Assembly (NCBI GenBank): GCA_022539475.1
Contig: VCMS01000056.1
Coordinates: 124,001-188,000, forward strand
Origin: Gracilaria domingensis
Taxonomy: Eukaryota; Rhodophyta; Florideophyceae; Gracilariales; Gracilariaceae
DNA length: 64,000 bases
Direction of reading: 5' to 3'
Part shown: positions 1-11,105 of the stretch, piece by piece
How the letters are laid out: every line of letters starts with the position of its first letter
How positions within the stretch are numbered: the first letter of the stretch is position 1
Program-made: the position numbers and the translations under genes
Notes under the pieces: model-generated
Told to the model about the DNA's origin: nothing
Seen by the model: the letters and a program-made list of their open reading frames with translations, nothing else
The model's database searches: none

Positions 1-258
1 GAGCCAGACACGATGCGAGTGCCCTCCACATTTACAGCCACGCACCTCACCCCGCGCGTGTGACCTCGGAGCGGCGCCCGGACGGCATTGCCGCTTTTAA
101 CGTCCCACACACGCACCGTTTTGTCCCATGAGCCAGACACGATGCGAGTGCCGTCCGCGTTTGCAGCCACGCACGTCACCCTGTCTCTGTGACCTCGGAG
201 CGGCTTCCCAACGGCTTCTCCGCTAAGTGTGTTCCACATCTGAATGGTAAAGTCTTCT
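1..258 (-). repeat. Tandem 129-bp WD40-encoding units
   Basis: Two consecutive units start at 1 and 130 with the same stretch (GAGCCAGACACGATGCGAGT on the plus strand). They stay clearly alike over the following 80 bases. The 129-bp period equals one 43-residue WD40 blade. The similarity is at DNA level, stronger than blade-to-blade protein conservation needs, and the array probably continues left of the window. Confidence 0.8.
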
Positions 259-2948
259 GTCTCCCACGCAAGCCGAAATCCATCCGCGCAAAAGCCCACA
301 ATTCTTCCACGATTTGCACATTTCAGTGCTACTACTTCCTCACACACTCCCGTTTCCCTGTTCCATACAGCAATGATTCCATCATCATGCGCTGTCACAA
401 CCCTTCGTTGATCCGGCAAGAACGAAGCACACTCCAATCTTCCATAGGACTGCTCAGGCTTTTCGATCCTTTGTTGTTTATAGTATTCGTTCGATGTGTC
501 GTACCTTCCCACATGGAAAGTATCGTTCCACTTAGAAGAAAAAACCCAGATTGCATCAGGCTCTATTCGAATGCACTCCACAAAACCTCCAACTTTGACT
601 GCTTGAAGTGCACTCGCACCTGCCTGTTCCAACAGTCCTTCACAGGCTTTCAGCCAAGGTTTTGGTGCACTCCATTCCATCCTCTTCACGAAATCTCTCG
701 TCAACTCGTTCTGTTTCGCGTGCCACAGCAATCGCCCATGCATCTGAAACCAACCTTCCTCTACACGCCCGTTCTTGTTCACAAACAATGCGCCTCGCCG
801 AGCAGCTCGGCCAATCATTTGCAGATGCTCCTTGTAGATTGCCGGTTGCCGAGAATGATCTCTGCATACTGCTTTTCCATGACCCAAGTCGTCTTCCACA
901 CCAAGGATCCCGCCTTCAACAAGTCGCTTCGCGATCCACTGCGGTTGCGATAACAGCCACAGTAGCTGCTCTCCATATCCTGCGTTTCGTAGTAATCTGC
1001 AAACGTTGTTGTGAATATACCCATCATCTTCATCATCCCACCACTCGTGACAAGCATGCCTTCTTAAAAGGCTCTCCATTCCATCAGCCTCTCTGGATAA
1101 CAACCCGTTGTTTCTCCTGTTTGTTCCACTGGTTCGCCAATAATTCCGTACAAGCCTTTGGAAGAAAGCCCTTCTCTCATTCCCTTCCCCCACCTTGCGA
1201 GTAGCGATATCCAGTATTAAGTCATGCAACTTCACACACACATATCCATCCATAATCGACTGTTGCACAATCGAAACATCAACGAACGATTGCACCACTC
1301 TTCTAGTTTCTTGCAACGTATCCAAGTTCCACAGCTTTTGCAGCATCCCTACAGGCACAGATTGCTGCTTTTGAAGCACACACAAACTCCGAAACCAGTA
1401 CCCATACTTTCCATCTCCATGGCGTTTCTCAAGAACTTCAAGCGATAAATCCACAATCCTTGGTAATTTACCATACCCATCAGATTCCTCTTTCATCAAA
1501 TCCTTTTGTTGTGATGAAACCTCACCATAGAACTCTGACCATGCGTTTTCCCTCGGTGAGCAGTAACCTCCATACTCTCCTACCGAACCGCCAACAACCC
1601 CAAACCCAAGCGGAAGACCTTGGCATAATGTCAGAAAATTCTTGAATGCCTCTTTGTTCTTGTCCTTCAGCTCCGTATTTTGATCAAAGCCCGCGTGCCT
1701 CATCAACATTCGCTGCGACAGTTCCCCATGCGCTTCCTTTTCCTTGAACTCAATTACTGTGTTAGCCCGCTTCAAAAAATGGTTGTCTCTCGTTGTGTAT
1801 ACCAATCGACTCTTTGTGTTCAACATGAGCCCCAGAGTTGTCAACACGTCGCAATCTATTCCGTTTGTATGCCAAATATCATCCACGAGAAACAAACATG
1901 GATGTGGTGTAAACCATTGTGCAGCTTTCCGACATGCTTCTCGAACAGATTTGCATGTCCTTATCTCACTTGACAGCTTCGAGCCCCCGCTGCATTCAAC
2001 AGCATTTCCGAGTTCCTCAATGACATTCCGTAAAGTAGCATCGTTTCCAAGTTCAATGTAAAGAATGCCTCCACCAAACTCTCTTTTGATTTCTTCGTCT
2101 TCCGCAAGTCCTCTTAAAGCACACGTCTTACCAACTCCTCCTTTTCCACTAGCCAAAACAGCAAAAATTCGGCTTTCGCTCGATTTTAAAATCGCTGCCT
2201 TCAACCTTCCCTCACATGTGGTAGGCGAACCATAATCTAATGTTAGTCGCGGTGGATTCGGCGGCACCATGTTGCATGAGGTGTACACGTCTTCTCGTAC
2301 AACTGGGATCGTAACACCTCGATGGCTCCTGTCTTGCAAACGAGATCTCTCAATTCCAAGACGTTCCAGAATGTTGTTCTCAATGTTCTCGAGGAAAGAC
2401 TCTCTGGTTGCGCGCATATCTGGGCTGTCCGAGTTGGATGCGCCGCACTTGTTCTCAATGCTCCAAACCCTTGCGGCCGTATCCAGAGCATGCTTCACCT
2501 CTTCCAGAGGCGCAACCCCGTCCAATGCACGTTCAAACAGGCCCCATTCATGAAAGAGAGGACCAAAATCTTTGTAAATGGTCGAGTCGCGGCACTGGCG
2601 AGTAGTAAAGCGGTAGAAGATAGGGATCAGCAATGGCGGAGCCTTGTTCTGGGCCACGGCCTCATCGTAACGTCGTACGAATGTCAAAAGTTCACGCATA
2701 GTCCACTCCTTTGCCACGAATTCAGGACTCATTATGAAGATGCCTACCGGCGCGGTTTCCATCGCGTCCTCCATGACTTGAGGGCAGTCGTCACCGAGAC
2801 AGAACGACTCGTTGTCGAGGAAAACAGAGATGCCGTGGCGGCTAAGGCGCTCATACAAAGGTCGAGCTATAGTTTCCTTGTCTTCGCCAGCATGACTGAG
2901 GAAGATGCGAAACTGTCGAGTCTGGGAGGAAGAGGTATTATGCGACAT
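1..2948 (-). CDS. TIR-NB-ARC-WD40 STAND receptor-like ATPase (3' end outside window)
   Basis: The frame is open without interruption from the ATG at 2948 to the window edge, about 982 codons; the C-terminus is missing. Residues about 10-150 form a TIR domain: FRIFLSHAGEDKE, then FLDNE, then EWTMREL, whose Glu (about residue 86) sits where NAD-cleaving TIRs carry their catalytic Glu. NB-ARC follows, with P-loop GKGGVGKT at 268-275, Walker B CLFLVDDIW, the sensor-like LVYTTRD, GLPLGLGVVGG, and LHD where MHD is expected. WD40 repeats begin near residue 780, with blade ends VWNRETG, MWNTLSG and VWDVKSG. Proteins of this build are known to oligomerise after ligand binding by the repeats, and TIR is the output domain. 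A role as a cytosolic immune or self/non-self receptor is inferred. It is the only long host gene on the left side without a lesion. The start choice rests on the TIR domain beginning directly after this ATG. Confidence 0.9.
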   Translation of the reverse strand, partial: MSHNTSSSQTRQFRIFLSHAGEDKETIARPLYERLSRHGISVFLDNESFCLGDDCPQVMEDAMETAPVGIFIMSPEFVAKEWTMRELLTFVRRYDEAVAQNKAPPLLIPIFYRFTTRQCRDSTIYKDFGPLFHEWGLFERALDGVAPLEEVKHALDTAARVWSIENKCGASNSDSPDMRATRESFLENIENNILERLGIERSRLQDRSHRGVTIPVVREDVYTSCNMVPPNPPRLTLDYGSPTTCEGRLKAAILKSSESRIFAVLASGKGGVGKTCALRGLAEDEEIKREFGGGILYIELGNDATLRNVIEELGNAVECSGGSKLSSEIRTCKSVREACRKAAQWFTPHPCLFLVDDIWHTNGIDCDVLTTLGLMLNTKSRLVYTTRDNHFLKRANTVIEFKEKEAHGELSQRMLMRHAGFDQNTELKDKNKEAFKNFLTLCQGLPLGFGVVGGSVGEYGGYCSPRENAWSEFYGEVSSQQKDLMKEESDGYGKLPRIVDLSLEVLEKRHGDGKYGYWFRSLCVLQKQQSVPVGMLQKLWNLDTLQETRRVVQSFVDVSIVQQSIMDGYVCVKLHDLILDIATRKVGEGNERRAFFQRLVRNYWRTSGTNRRNNGLLSREADGMESLLRRHACHEWWDDEDDGYIHNNVCRLLRNAGYGEQLLWLLSQPQWIAKRLVEGGILGVEDDLGHGKAVCRDHSRQPAIYKEHLQMIGRAARRGALFVNKNGRVEEGWFQMHGRLLWHAKQNELTRDFVKRMEWSAPKPWLKACEGLLEQAGASALQAVKVGGFVECIRIEPDAIWVFSSKWNDTFHVGRYDTSNEYYKQQRIEKPEQSYGRLECASFLPDQRRVVTAHDDGIIAVWNRETGVCEEVVALKCANRGRIVGFCADGFRLAWETEDFTIQMWNTLSGEAVGKPLRGHRDRVTCVAANADGTRIVSGSWDKTVRVWDVKSGNAVRAPLRGHTRGVRCVAVNVEGTRIVSG

Positions 2949-4523
2949 TGCGGAATGATGAGCGGCAACTTTAGCTTTGCAGCTGACGAATGATCGCGTG
3001 CCCGGTTGTGCGTTGCGTTGCAGACGATTGATGATGCAGTAGGAGCAAGGATGGAGCATGCGTTAACGGAAATGGAGGGTGGTGTCCGCAATGAAGTGGG
3101 TTGGAGGGGCGAGGAAATTCGACTGAGTGTAGGGTGCGGGCGAGTGATGGCGACAACTGATGTTAGGTATGCAAGTCATTATGGGCCATACAACCAGTGC
3201 AGACATGAAGGTATCGGCAAGGCCCGAGCAGCAAAGAGGACTGTGAGCGGTGAGGGAAATGGATGGCAGGACTCCTGTTGTGCCAACGAACTTCATAGCT
3301 CAACATAACCAATTGCAAATTGACCTCCGTTATGAAAAGCGCCAGCTTCCCACGCCGTGACCGCCCGCAGTGACTTACGCAGGCGGTTGAGAGCAGATGG
3401 CCTTTTGCGTGTAGTCTGACATGACCTGAAGCACGCCGTGAAGTGCAAATTCCCAGCGCCCATGTTTCGCACACTGCGTTCGGGACTGTGATAATCGGAA
3501 GGATACCCCGCAGCCACGACGTAAACTTTTCGAATACTCGTCCAGGAGGAGCCGGTCGGTGGGGGCGCGCCGCAGCGCTGTGCGCATCTGTGGCGCAGCG
3601 GTGCAATGTTGCGGCAATATCAACAACGGCGTATCGCCTCTTCCGTTGGGGCGAAGCGGCTTGTCGCCGGCGCGCGGCGCAGCGCAGCGCGGTTTTGCCC
3701 AACGCGTCCGTGCCGCGCCAGCAGCACGCGCACCAGCGCCGAGCGCCCGCGGAACGTGTAGTGGCGCAATGCGGTGCTGCGGTGCGCGTTCGGTCAGCTG
3801 ATGTCGGCGCGGCGCGACAGCGGCGCGCTCACGCGCGGCACATCGCCGATCCATGCCGCGGCGCGCAGCTCGTGGCGGCAGACCATCGTCGCGCGGAGCG
3901 GCCAAGCGCGCGGTGAACGTGGCGTAGCGCCGCGCAGCTCCGCGGCAGTAGCTGGTGCACTTGAGCGCCGCGCCGCGCGTGAACGGCGTCCGCATTGCTG
4001 CCGCAGCCGCGCTGCGAAGATGGAGCGTATTTTTGAAAAGATTTATCATATTTTCGAAGTGCACACTCGGCACATTTTCGACCGATCCTGCGCGCCCATG
4101 CCATTGCTTTGGAACTACAGTACCGTCGGTTCCGACGGTACTTCAAGTGTATCTGCAGTATCGACGAAACCCGTGGTACACTTTGCGCAACACAAAGGTG
4201 GATCGTCAATCTATCCGGGATCGTTGCTCCAAGTCAGTTTGAAAACGTCTGTTGAAACACGGTTTCCTGTGATTGCTAGTTTCGCGGCCAATCGTATTGT
4301 AATGCTTCTCTAACTGTCATTCCACTTTCGAGCGAGTTGCCTTCAGAGAACGTCGCATCTATTCCGGGTCTGTTTGAAGTGAATTTGCTGAACAATATCT
4401 GGTAGATGCCTGAAAAGGTTAGCCAGCATAGCATTCTTCGCCTATCGCGCCTTGTGCGAGACAACTAGCTAAGCTCTCCTCCTTGTTTCAGATCCCATCG
4501 AGCTGTTTGAGCTCCATTTTATC
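2949..4523. other. Intergenic region with GC-rich island
   Basis: Between the divergently placed receptor gene and SRP72. About 3540-4020 is very rich in GCGC-type words, and several overlapping frames stay open there on both strands. None shows a recognisable domain, and all read as Arg/Ala-rich composition artefacts. No RNA gene was seen. Confidence 0.5.
4121..4140. repeat. Perfect 9-bp inverted repeat upstream of SRP72
   Basis: TACCGTCGG, a 2-nt spacer, then CCGACGGTA. It lies about 385 bp before the SRP72 ATG. It could be a protein-binding dyad or chance; nothing else marks it. Confidence 0.5.
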
Positions 4524-6605
4524 ATGACAGCCTCTGAACTTCAAGATGGTGCCGTTGATGAGATTAAGCAGCTTTTCAATCGAGGACAATATGAGACGGT
4601 GCTAAACCGCGTCAATCAGTTCCGGAAGCGCAACAAGAGACGGTCGCCGTCGGTCACCCACATTCTGGATGCCGTTCGTGCGTTCTCCTTAATTCATTCG
4701 GGTAGATCAGATGAGGCACTTTCGTCCATTGAGGCCCTCCTTCAGGCAAAATCACCACCATTTAAGGAGCAACTTGTGTATGCTGAGGCATACACCGCGT
4801 GGGCTGGACCGAACGTCTTGCTGAAGCGATCGATTCAGTAGACGCTTCCCACGGCGAAGACATGCAAAAGCGAAAAGCCCAGCTTCTCTATCGCGCAGGT
4901 CGATATGATGAAGCCGCTAATTTGTATGAGCTCCTTTTGAGCCAAGCACGCAACACGCTTAAAGAGAAAAAGCAGCCCGCGGCGACTTCCCGATGGAGAC
5001 TACCAGGTATTACTTCAAGAGCTGCTCCGGTCGCTTCCCCAGTTACTGCGGCAGAGCTGGAGCAGCTGACGAGTGCAGTTAGCGAACTCGCTACAAACGC
5101 TACGGCTTCGATGATCCTCGCCCGCACATACGAAAAAGTTTCTTCTGTACATGAGGGACTTCGACCAAGTTACGAAATTGAGTACAATGCCGCATGTAGC
5201 CATATAGGTCGAGAAGATTTCGACAACGCTGAAGCATGTTTGAAGAATGCAGAAGCTTTGATCAATTCAGAAGTTGACGAGGAAGACGACGATATCGAAG
5301 AGGCAACGGCTCCACTATTTGTGCAGCAAGCATACTTGAAGCACATGGCCGGAGATATTGAAGCAGCCAAGCATTCGTACTACAAAGTCGTAAATGGAAG
5401 AAGATGCGATGCCGCATCACTAGCTGTAGCAGCAAATAATCTTACGGTCGCGATCGGGCAGCTCGCTCTCGAAAAGTCTACCTTTTCTAATGCGCATGAC
5501 GGCACGAGAGGATGATCGAAGCAACAACACGAAGCGCTAGTTGAGGGGCTGAAGAAAATGAAGACGACTGCCACCAAAAATGTTGTGCGAAAGCTTACTT
5601 CACACCAACGTCAAGCAATGGGTAGGAACAGAGCGGTGCTCTTTGTACGGAAGGGCAGACTTGATGCCTGTCGTTCCGAAATCGAAATGCTGAAAGTGCA
5701 CTATTCCGACGATTCTCTTGTACGCCTTCTTGAGGCCTGTCTCTATGCGGAGAAAGGACAGCTAGAAAATGCTGATAAGTTGCTTTCGGAAGCAACAGAC
5801 ACCCCAATCATTCGGGCGGCAAGAATCCAACTAGCTGCTTCGCATGGTGAGCAAAAGCGTGCCGCTGATCTTCTTCAGAAATTGTTCCCAGATTGCCCCG
5901 CCGCAGTGTGTACCGCGTCGTCAATTCCAGGATGGTGTGTGTCTTCTCAAGAATTTTGAGTCAAACACAAATGGTGATCTGAAAACAAGCGCTGGCCGTG
6001 AGCTGGCTGCAATGCTTCTCAGAAACGGCTTGTATCAAGAAAGTGCGGAAATTCTTCGAGATTGTGCCAGAGCCTCTGGTAGCGATGCTCTTACCACTGC
6101 GCAGTTAGTAGTAGCGACGTCCCATTTTGATCCTGACGAAGCAGATCGCACTGCATCCGCATTGCCAGGAACGAGCCTGCATGCAACTGGAGCAGATGCC
6201 GAACGACTAGAACAGCTTCCACCACCAAAACGAAAGCATTTGTCCATTAGAACTGTTGACATTGCGGACGACGTCCAGAATAAATTGCCTGCGGCAACTC
6301 AGCGCCCGGAGAGGAAGAAGAAGCCAAAGAAGAAGAGATTGCCTAAAAACTACGATCCTGATGGCCCTCCGCCAGACCCGGAAAGGTGGTTACCGAAAAC
6401 GTTGCGGTCGGGTTACAGAAAAAAGAAACCAAAACGAGATCAAGCACCTTTCCGGGGATCTCAAGGAGCTGACGCAGCATCAGCTGAGGCCGCAGCTCAA
6501 AGCTTGGCCGACAAGGTTTCGCCGAAGGCTTCCTCTACCGAAACGAATGCTCTGCCGCCAAGAGGTAGACCTCGAATGCAAAGGAGAAAAAAAGGTAGGA
6601 AGTAA
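4524..6605 (+). CDS. SRP72: Signal recognition particle subunit SRP72, reading frame interrupted
   Basis: SRP72 is the TPR-rich protein that, with SRP68, binds the 7SL RNA of the signal recognition particle in the cytosol. The first two thirds read as TPR-like helices (for example the YRAGRYDEAANLYELLLSQ region). The C-terminus has the family's lysine-rich RNA-binding segment, with LPKNYDPDGPPPDPERWLP near 6345-6395 and further basic repeats. The span gives about 690 residues, normal for the family. The frame is not continuous: one base seems missing near 4795-4805 (a GGG run), there is an in-frame TGA at 5513-5515, and one extra base lies near 5900-5930. No GT...AG intron covers these points. 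As SRP72 is essential, assembly error or a decaying second copy are the two readings. The ATG at 4524 starts where SRP72 homology starts. Confidence 0.85.
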
Positions 6606-7147
6606 TGGAACTAAACCACGCCTTCGATAGCAGCGAACACCATTGCATCTACTACAAGCAAACTTTGTGCTTCAGAGCAGCTGCTTTCGTAAAGATTAAA
6701 CCGCGAGTGATCTGCTCGAGACTTAATCATATGATTTGCCTAGCTAACACACTCCGTTAAACGCATCGTTAAACATCGGCCCGAAGATAGGGCTCAGCTT
6801 GAGGAATTTTATCTTAGTTTGCAAGCTCTGGAGGGATGTGAAATAAGTTAAGCAAGGGATTCCGAGAGTCTGTCTGTATCGCGCATGGCACTCGATGCCG
6901 AAACTGATGTCGAGAAATTGGTCAGGATGCCTCAAAAGCCGAGATCATCACTCCCACACCAAGGATACTCCTCTTCTCTTTAACACAAGCGGCCAAGCAG
7001 AGGCCAAAACAGGGTTTACATATTGGCGCACAAAATTATAGCCGAGGGATGGGTGGGCGTGAACAAACGAAGCAAAAGCCACAGGCACGCCAGAAAAAGG
7101 GCAGAAGCTAGTGTCTATTCGACAAATAGCCTCATATGAGGCCAGAA
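6606..7147. other. Intergenic, nothing recognised
   Basis: Lies between the 3' ends of SRP72 (plus) and the AIF-like fragment (minus). Open frames here are short and without domain features. In particular no continuation of the AIF-like protein was found. Confidence 0.5.
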
Positions 7148-7717
7148 TTACAATTGACAGGGCATCGTGCTGCCAACTGCAATAAGACATCGTCGGAACG
7201 CAATCTGATCACCGTTCTCAAGGATCGCGATGCGATTCGTTGCATTTATCGATTTGACGCTCGGTCCTATTAGGAGTTCTGGTTTCTTTGGCGTAGAGCT
7301 GATGAGCGCTATCCTTTTTAAAACCGCAGAGATAAGATTGTCTTCCATGCTTGGTTCGTCTATCACTTCTGCGCATCCAGTACTCGGTAAGACATGATGA
7401 TTCCTCCACTCCGGTGCCACAAGAAGGAGATCATGTGCTTGTTTGTGATGCACAAAGGTCTTGAGTGCTTCTTGGGCTGCAACGCCCCCTCCGCAAATGA
7501 GATATTCGTATTCAGTACGCGACGGATGTTCCATTTGTTGACCTCGCTTTACTTGCTCAGTTGCAGCGAGCGAGGTTCCAATTAGACCGAGAGATCCTCC
7601 CAAGACAGCCATGTAGGAAGACGCGAAGTCATGAAATGAAAACCTGGATCTTGATCTTCCACACGGCTTAAAAGTTAAAGACATTGTTGCACACCTCATT
7701 GTGTTACGTACGCACAT
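7148..7717 (-). pseudogene. AIF-like FAD oxidoreductase, N-terminal fragment
   Basis: The product is 189 residues. The N-terminus is basic and Ser-rich, followed by a hydrophobic stretch (YMAVLGGSLGLIGTSL). This resembles the mitochondrial targeting and inner-membrane anchor part of AIFM1-type proteins. Then comes the dinucleotide-binding start YEYLICGGGVAAQEAL, and further on VKSINATNRIAILENGDQI and CLIAVGS, the usual end of the first FAD-binding segment. The family is about 500-600 residues; here a stop follows directly, and the NADH domain and C-terminal domain are absent downstream. In full-length relatives the protein is a mitochondrial NADH-binding flavoprotein. This piece could not hold FAD in the normal way, so a truncated pseudogene is most likely. 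A missed exon cannot be excluded. Confidence 0.65.
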
Positions 7718-8159
7718 TCTTCGGCACGGATTGTTAACGAGATATGGCGAAAGGGCCAGATCTTTAAGCGATATGCTGCGCTTTTAAGGGTATGCGCATT
7801 GACAAACCGCTCTATATCCGCGAACTGTACGTGTTAGGTCTGACAAAACATCGAAGCATGGCCGCCTTCAAAGCCACGCTCTAGACCATTACGACATCTT
7901 GCATGCGGACATAGGAGATGACCTCTGCGATCAACCTGCGGCGATGCCTGAGACACCGTATAGACACAGAAGCCCGAGGTGGTGCGAAGGAGTTGTTTCT
8001 AACCAAGGTAATCAAAAAGCCATCTCTCAAAAACTTCCAAACATGTGGAGCAAGCAGGGACACGAAGTTTTTGCCCAAGACGACAATGGACCTTCGGCAA
8101 TCGTCTCGAACGAACTATGGTACGCTGCATCACAGTTCTCCAACACGTGCAGTTACCTC
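7718..8159. other. Intergenic, nothing recognised
   Basis: Separates the AIF-like fragment from the HEATR6-like gene. Short open frames on both strands lack domain features. Confidence 0.4.
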
Positions 8160-10833
8160 TTAACTCGCGAGAGATTGCGATTCTCCTCGTTCAGAAACGC
8201 GATGCCCAAAGGATGTTTTCAACAAGCTCGTTAAGTGAAGGATGATGCGCATGACATCGCGCAGAGCAACTGGAGTGGATTCTATTACCATGTCGGAGTG
8301 ATATTCACGTTCGTACTTAACGTACTTCGAGAGAGATATATATGAAGATACGCATGCAATCAGAATATTTGGTTCCCATTCCTTCTCCCACTTGTTCTTC
8401 GCTTCAGTTAGGAGGTTCGGGGATGCTCTGTGAAACACCGCGAAGATTAGTTCCCCAATCATGTGTAAGAGTGTGTTCAACTGAATTCGAAGCTTCGGCG
8501 TGACGCCAGCCCCTTTCATCTGAGAAGTTACCGCAAGAAAACAATTGATACTGTTATGGAGAATTGCGAAGTGAAAGTCTTCTACCTTCAAGGATTTCAA
8601 GATCTGGATCAATGAGCTTGCTGAGCATATCTGCAGACGAATATTGCTCACTGGGTTCATGGATGCAACAATGTCCAGAAGTATACCGCTAACCTGTTGA
8701 CCCAGACTACTTGAGTGAAGTGTTACAACTCGCCCCAACGCTCGACAAGTGCAACAACGAAGATTCAGGGTTTCCGTATTGTTTCTGAGCAGCTGACGCA
8801 ATATATGTATTTCCGCGCTTTCCTCTACAGCAAACTCCTTTGAATGGAGCTTCTTTTCTTCTATACTCTTCTGGACACTTATGTGGCTCGCAATGAGACC
8901 GACTGCTGCAGTCTTGTTTGATTCTTCACTTGCCCGATCCGACGATGACTTTGTGAGATAGTCCGCCTCAACATTGCCTAAGTTTCGCAGAGCGTCGACG
9001 GCAAAGCTGTTTCCTTTGTATGTGATTTGAAGAACATTATCGGTGAGAAGGTACGGGAATTGGTTTATCAAGTTTTCCATGACTCGTATCATCGAAGACA
9101 TGCAGAATTTTGTGACCTGTGTCCCGCGGTTTGCAGAATGCTCCATTACATGATAAATCATTCTCAACGCATCCTCGGCAAAGTTCGGCTCCAAGTCAAG
9201 ACGTGTATAAGCGACAGCCCGTATACAGGCTGCGAGCACTTGGGTATCCTCAAGCATGATGAGCTGCTTCATCATGTGAACCGCATCCCTAGCGAGAGCA
9301 TCGACACCCTTGTCGTAACCGTGGCTTGACGCCGAAGTCACGGCTACACCATGAAACTGAAGAAGCAATTGAACAATGGCTATTGCAGAGGTTCGCAACA
9401 CTCGTTCGTTCGTCTCAATGCTACTCTTAACAAGATTGTTGTATACATCAATCGCGAGCGGAATATACTTGTGAATGGCACCCTCTTTCGCGCCTGATTG
9501 CTGTCCTTCTAAGCAGGAAGTAAGGAAAGCCGAAAACACGCGAACCGTATGCAAGGCGATCTCAGAAGTTGTGCTCATATCTCGAAGATGTTCCTTGATT
9601 ATGTACCAACCGCTGGAGAAAATGTCGAATCGTGCGTGAATCACCGCGCGAAAAGCAACCAGTAATTCCGCAACGGGTTGCTTAGGATGCAGGGACTCCG
9701 CAATTTGTGATGAAAGTCAGCTTAGGAAGTTCGATTCTAAGGTGACAACCGAGCATGAAAGCGCGTTAGCAAGAGCACTGGCGCATGCGACGCGGGCTGT
9801 CAGGTCTGTTCCGGTTTGATCGAGGGCTCTTTGGAGTAACGATTCTAACAAGACCTGTACCGAGAGTCCTTTCATTGCCGACGTGGGCATTGCAGAGAAC
9901 AACTGGGTAGATAGACGAGCTAACTTCGCAACTATCACTCCATTCACTTCTTTTGGTATACAGCTCGACATCACGGAAAACAAAGACCTGCAGCAGTTCA
10001 GGATACGCGAACTGGAGGGCGCGAAAGCTGTCGAGAACTGCTTAGAAACGATAAACGAGTTTCGAATAAATGTCTTGCTAGACGTGATAAGTGCCGTTAT
10101 TGCAGTCACTGATAGGGATCTCACTTCTGTTTGCGAGTCGTATAGCATGATAGTTCCAAGGTCATCACCAGTACAATTAGTATTCGGTACTCCTGGGCGT
10201 GAAGGTAATAACTGAATCCAATACTGAGCCATCGGCCTCGACACTATCTCGGCGAGGTAAACAAGGACGCGCAGTGCATGAAGACGAACAGAAAGCAGAG
10301 ACGCCTTGACAGAAACCGTTTTCCCGGATGCATCGTCTGTTGTGGACGATGATCCCAGCATAGACTGTCTCGGTTAAAAGATGGAAGTTTGAAGAACAGG
10401 CACTAAAGTTGGTAACGCTCGCGAATACGCATCACGTGTGACTTCGTCGCGACAGCTGCTTTGACCCAGATGTAAGATGGTACGTAGGGAGACAGAAAAA
10501 GCTGTTCCATTTCTCGAATGAGCGGGAAAAGCTGTCTTCTCGGCTAGAATGCAGAGGACCGGAAGGGTTTCCAAAGAGGGAGCTAGAGCATGGAAGAAGT
10601 TGGCGATGCAGATGTGAACATTTGGGTCGTTCTCCGTAGACAATGTGGTAAAGAAAGGTCAAAGAGGATCCGCTGTAGCTCGTTCCGCCTCGGCTACTGA
10701 GCAAATCCATGATGCGCCTGGTAAGCTCTCCTGTACCTGTGCCAACGCAGTTGCCAGCTCCTCAGTCGGAGCACAAGAGGATGAGGAATTTGAACGCGTG
10801 TTTCCGCCACGGCGGGCGCGTGGCCGCCCCATC
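8160..10833 (-). pseudogene. HEATR6-like HEAT-repeat protein, two unexplained in-frame stops
   Basis: One frame runs from the ATG at 10833 to 8160, about 890 codons, and contains three stop codons but no frameshift. The segment from about 10300 to 9720 matches the conserved DUF4042 part of HEATR6 (SVRLHALRVLVYLAEIVSR, LYDSQTEVRSLSVTAI, FAPSSSRILNCCRSLF). Later segments are armadillo/HEAT-like helices (FAVDALRNLGNVEADYL, SNIRLQICSASSLIQI). HEATR6 function is poorly known. The first stop (TGA near 10661) lies in a likely intron, 10736-10632: donor CAG|GTACAG, pyrimidine tract, acceptor GGAG, phase 0, 105 nt. The TAA at 10374-10376 and TGA at 9717-9719 have no good intron. The second lies in a CTGAC branch-point-like word, so a weak intron remains possible. 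Otherwise it is a decaying copy. Confidence 0.6.
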
Positions 10834-11105
10834 TAGCCCGCTTTCAAACCGTCAGGGTACTCTTGCGAACTCATGATGATAGAACTCCTTCTTCCACCAA
10901 CGACATATCGTGACCGCAACAAACGAACTGTAAGGCCTTTCCACATAAAGACAAGAAATGCACAATTGTCACACGTGTAATAAAAGAAATTAAAATATAA
11001 TAACCTTGTGGGCCGAAAAATAAAAACAAATCTGATAGAGTCACTAAAGCGTCACCATCATCATCATGATCACCGTATAATAATAATGACAAACAACTCA
11101 CCATA

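Noticed and set aside
3375..4313. Long overlapping frames on both strands in the GC-rich island
   Set aside because: Arg/Ala-rich products without domains; open frames are expected in GC-rich DNA.
7899..8245. Plus-strand frames near the HEATR6-like 3' end
   Set aside because: No domain features; they lie in spacer DNA and partly antisense to the gene.
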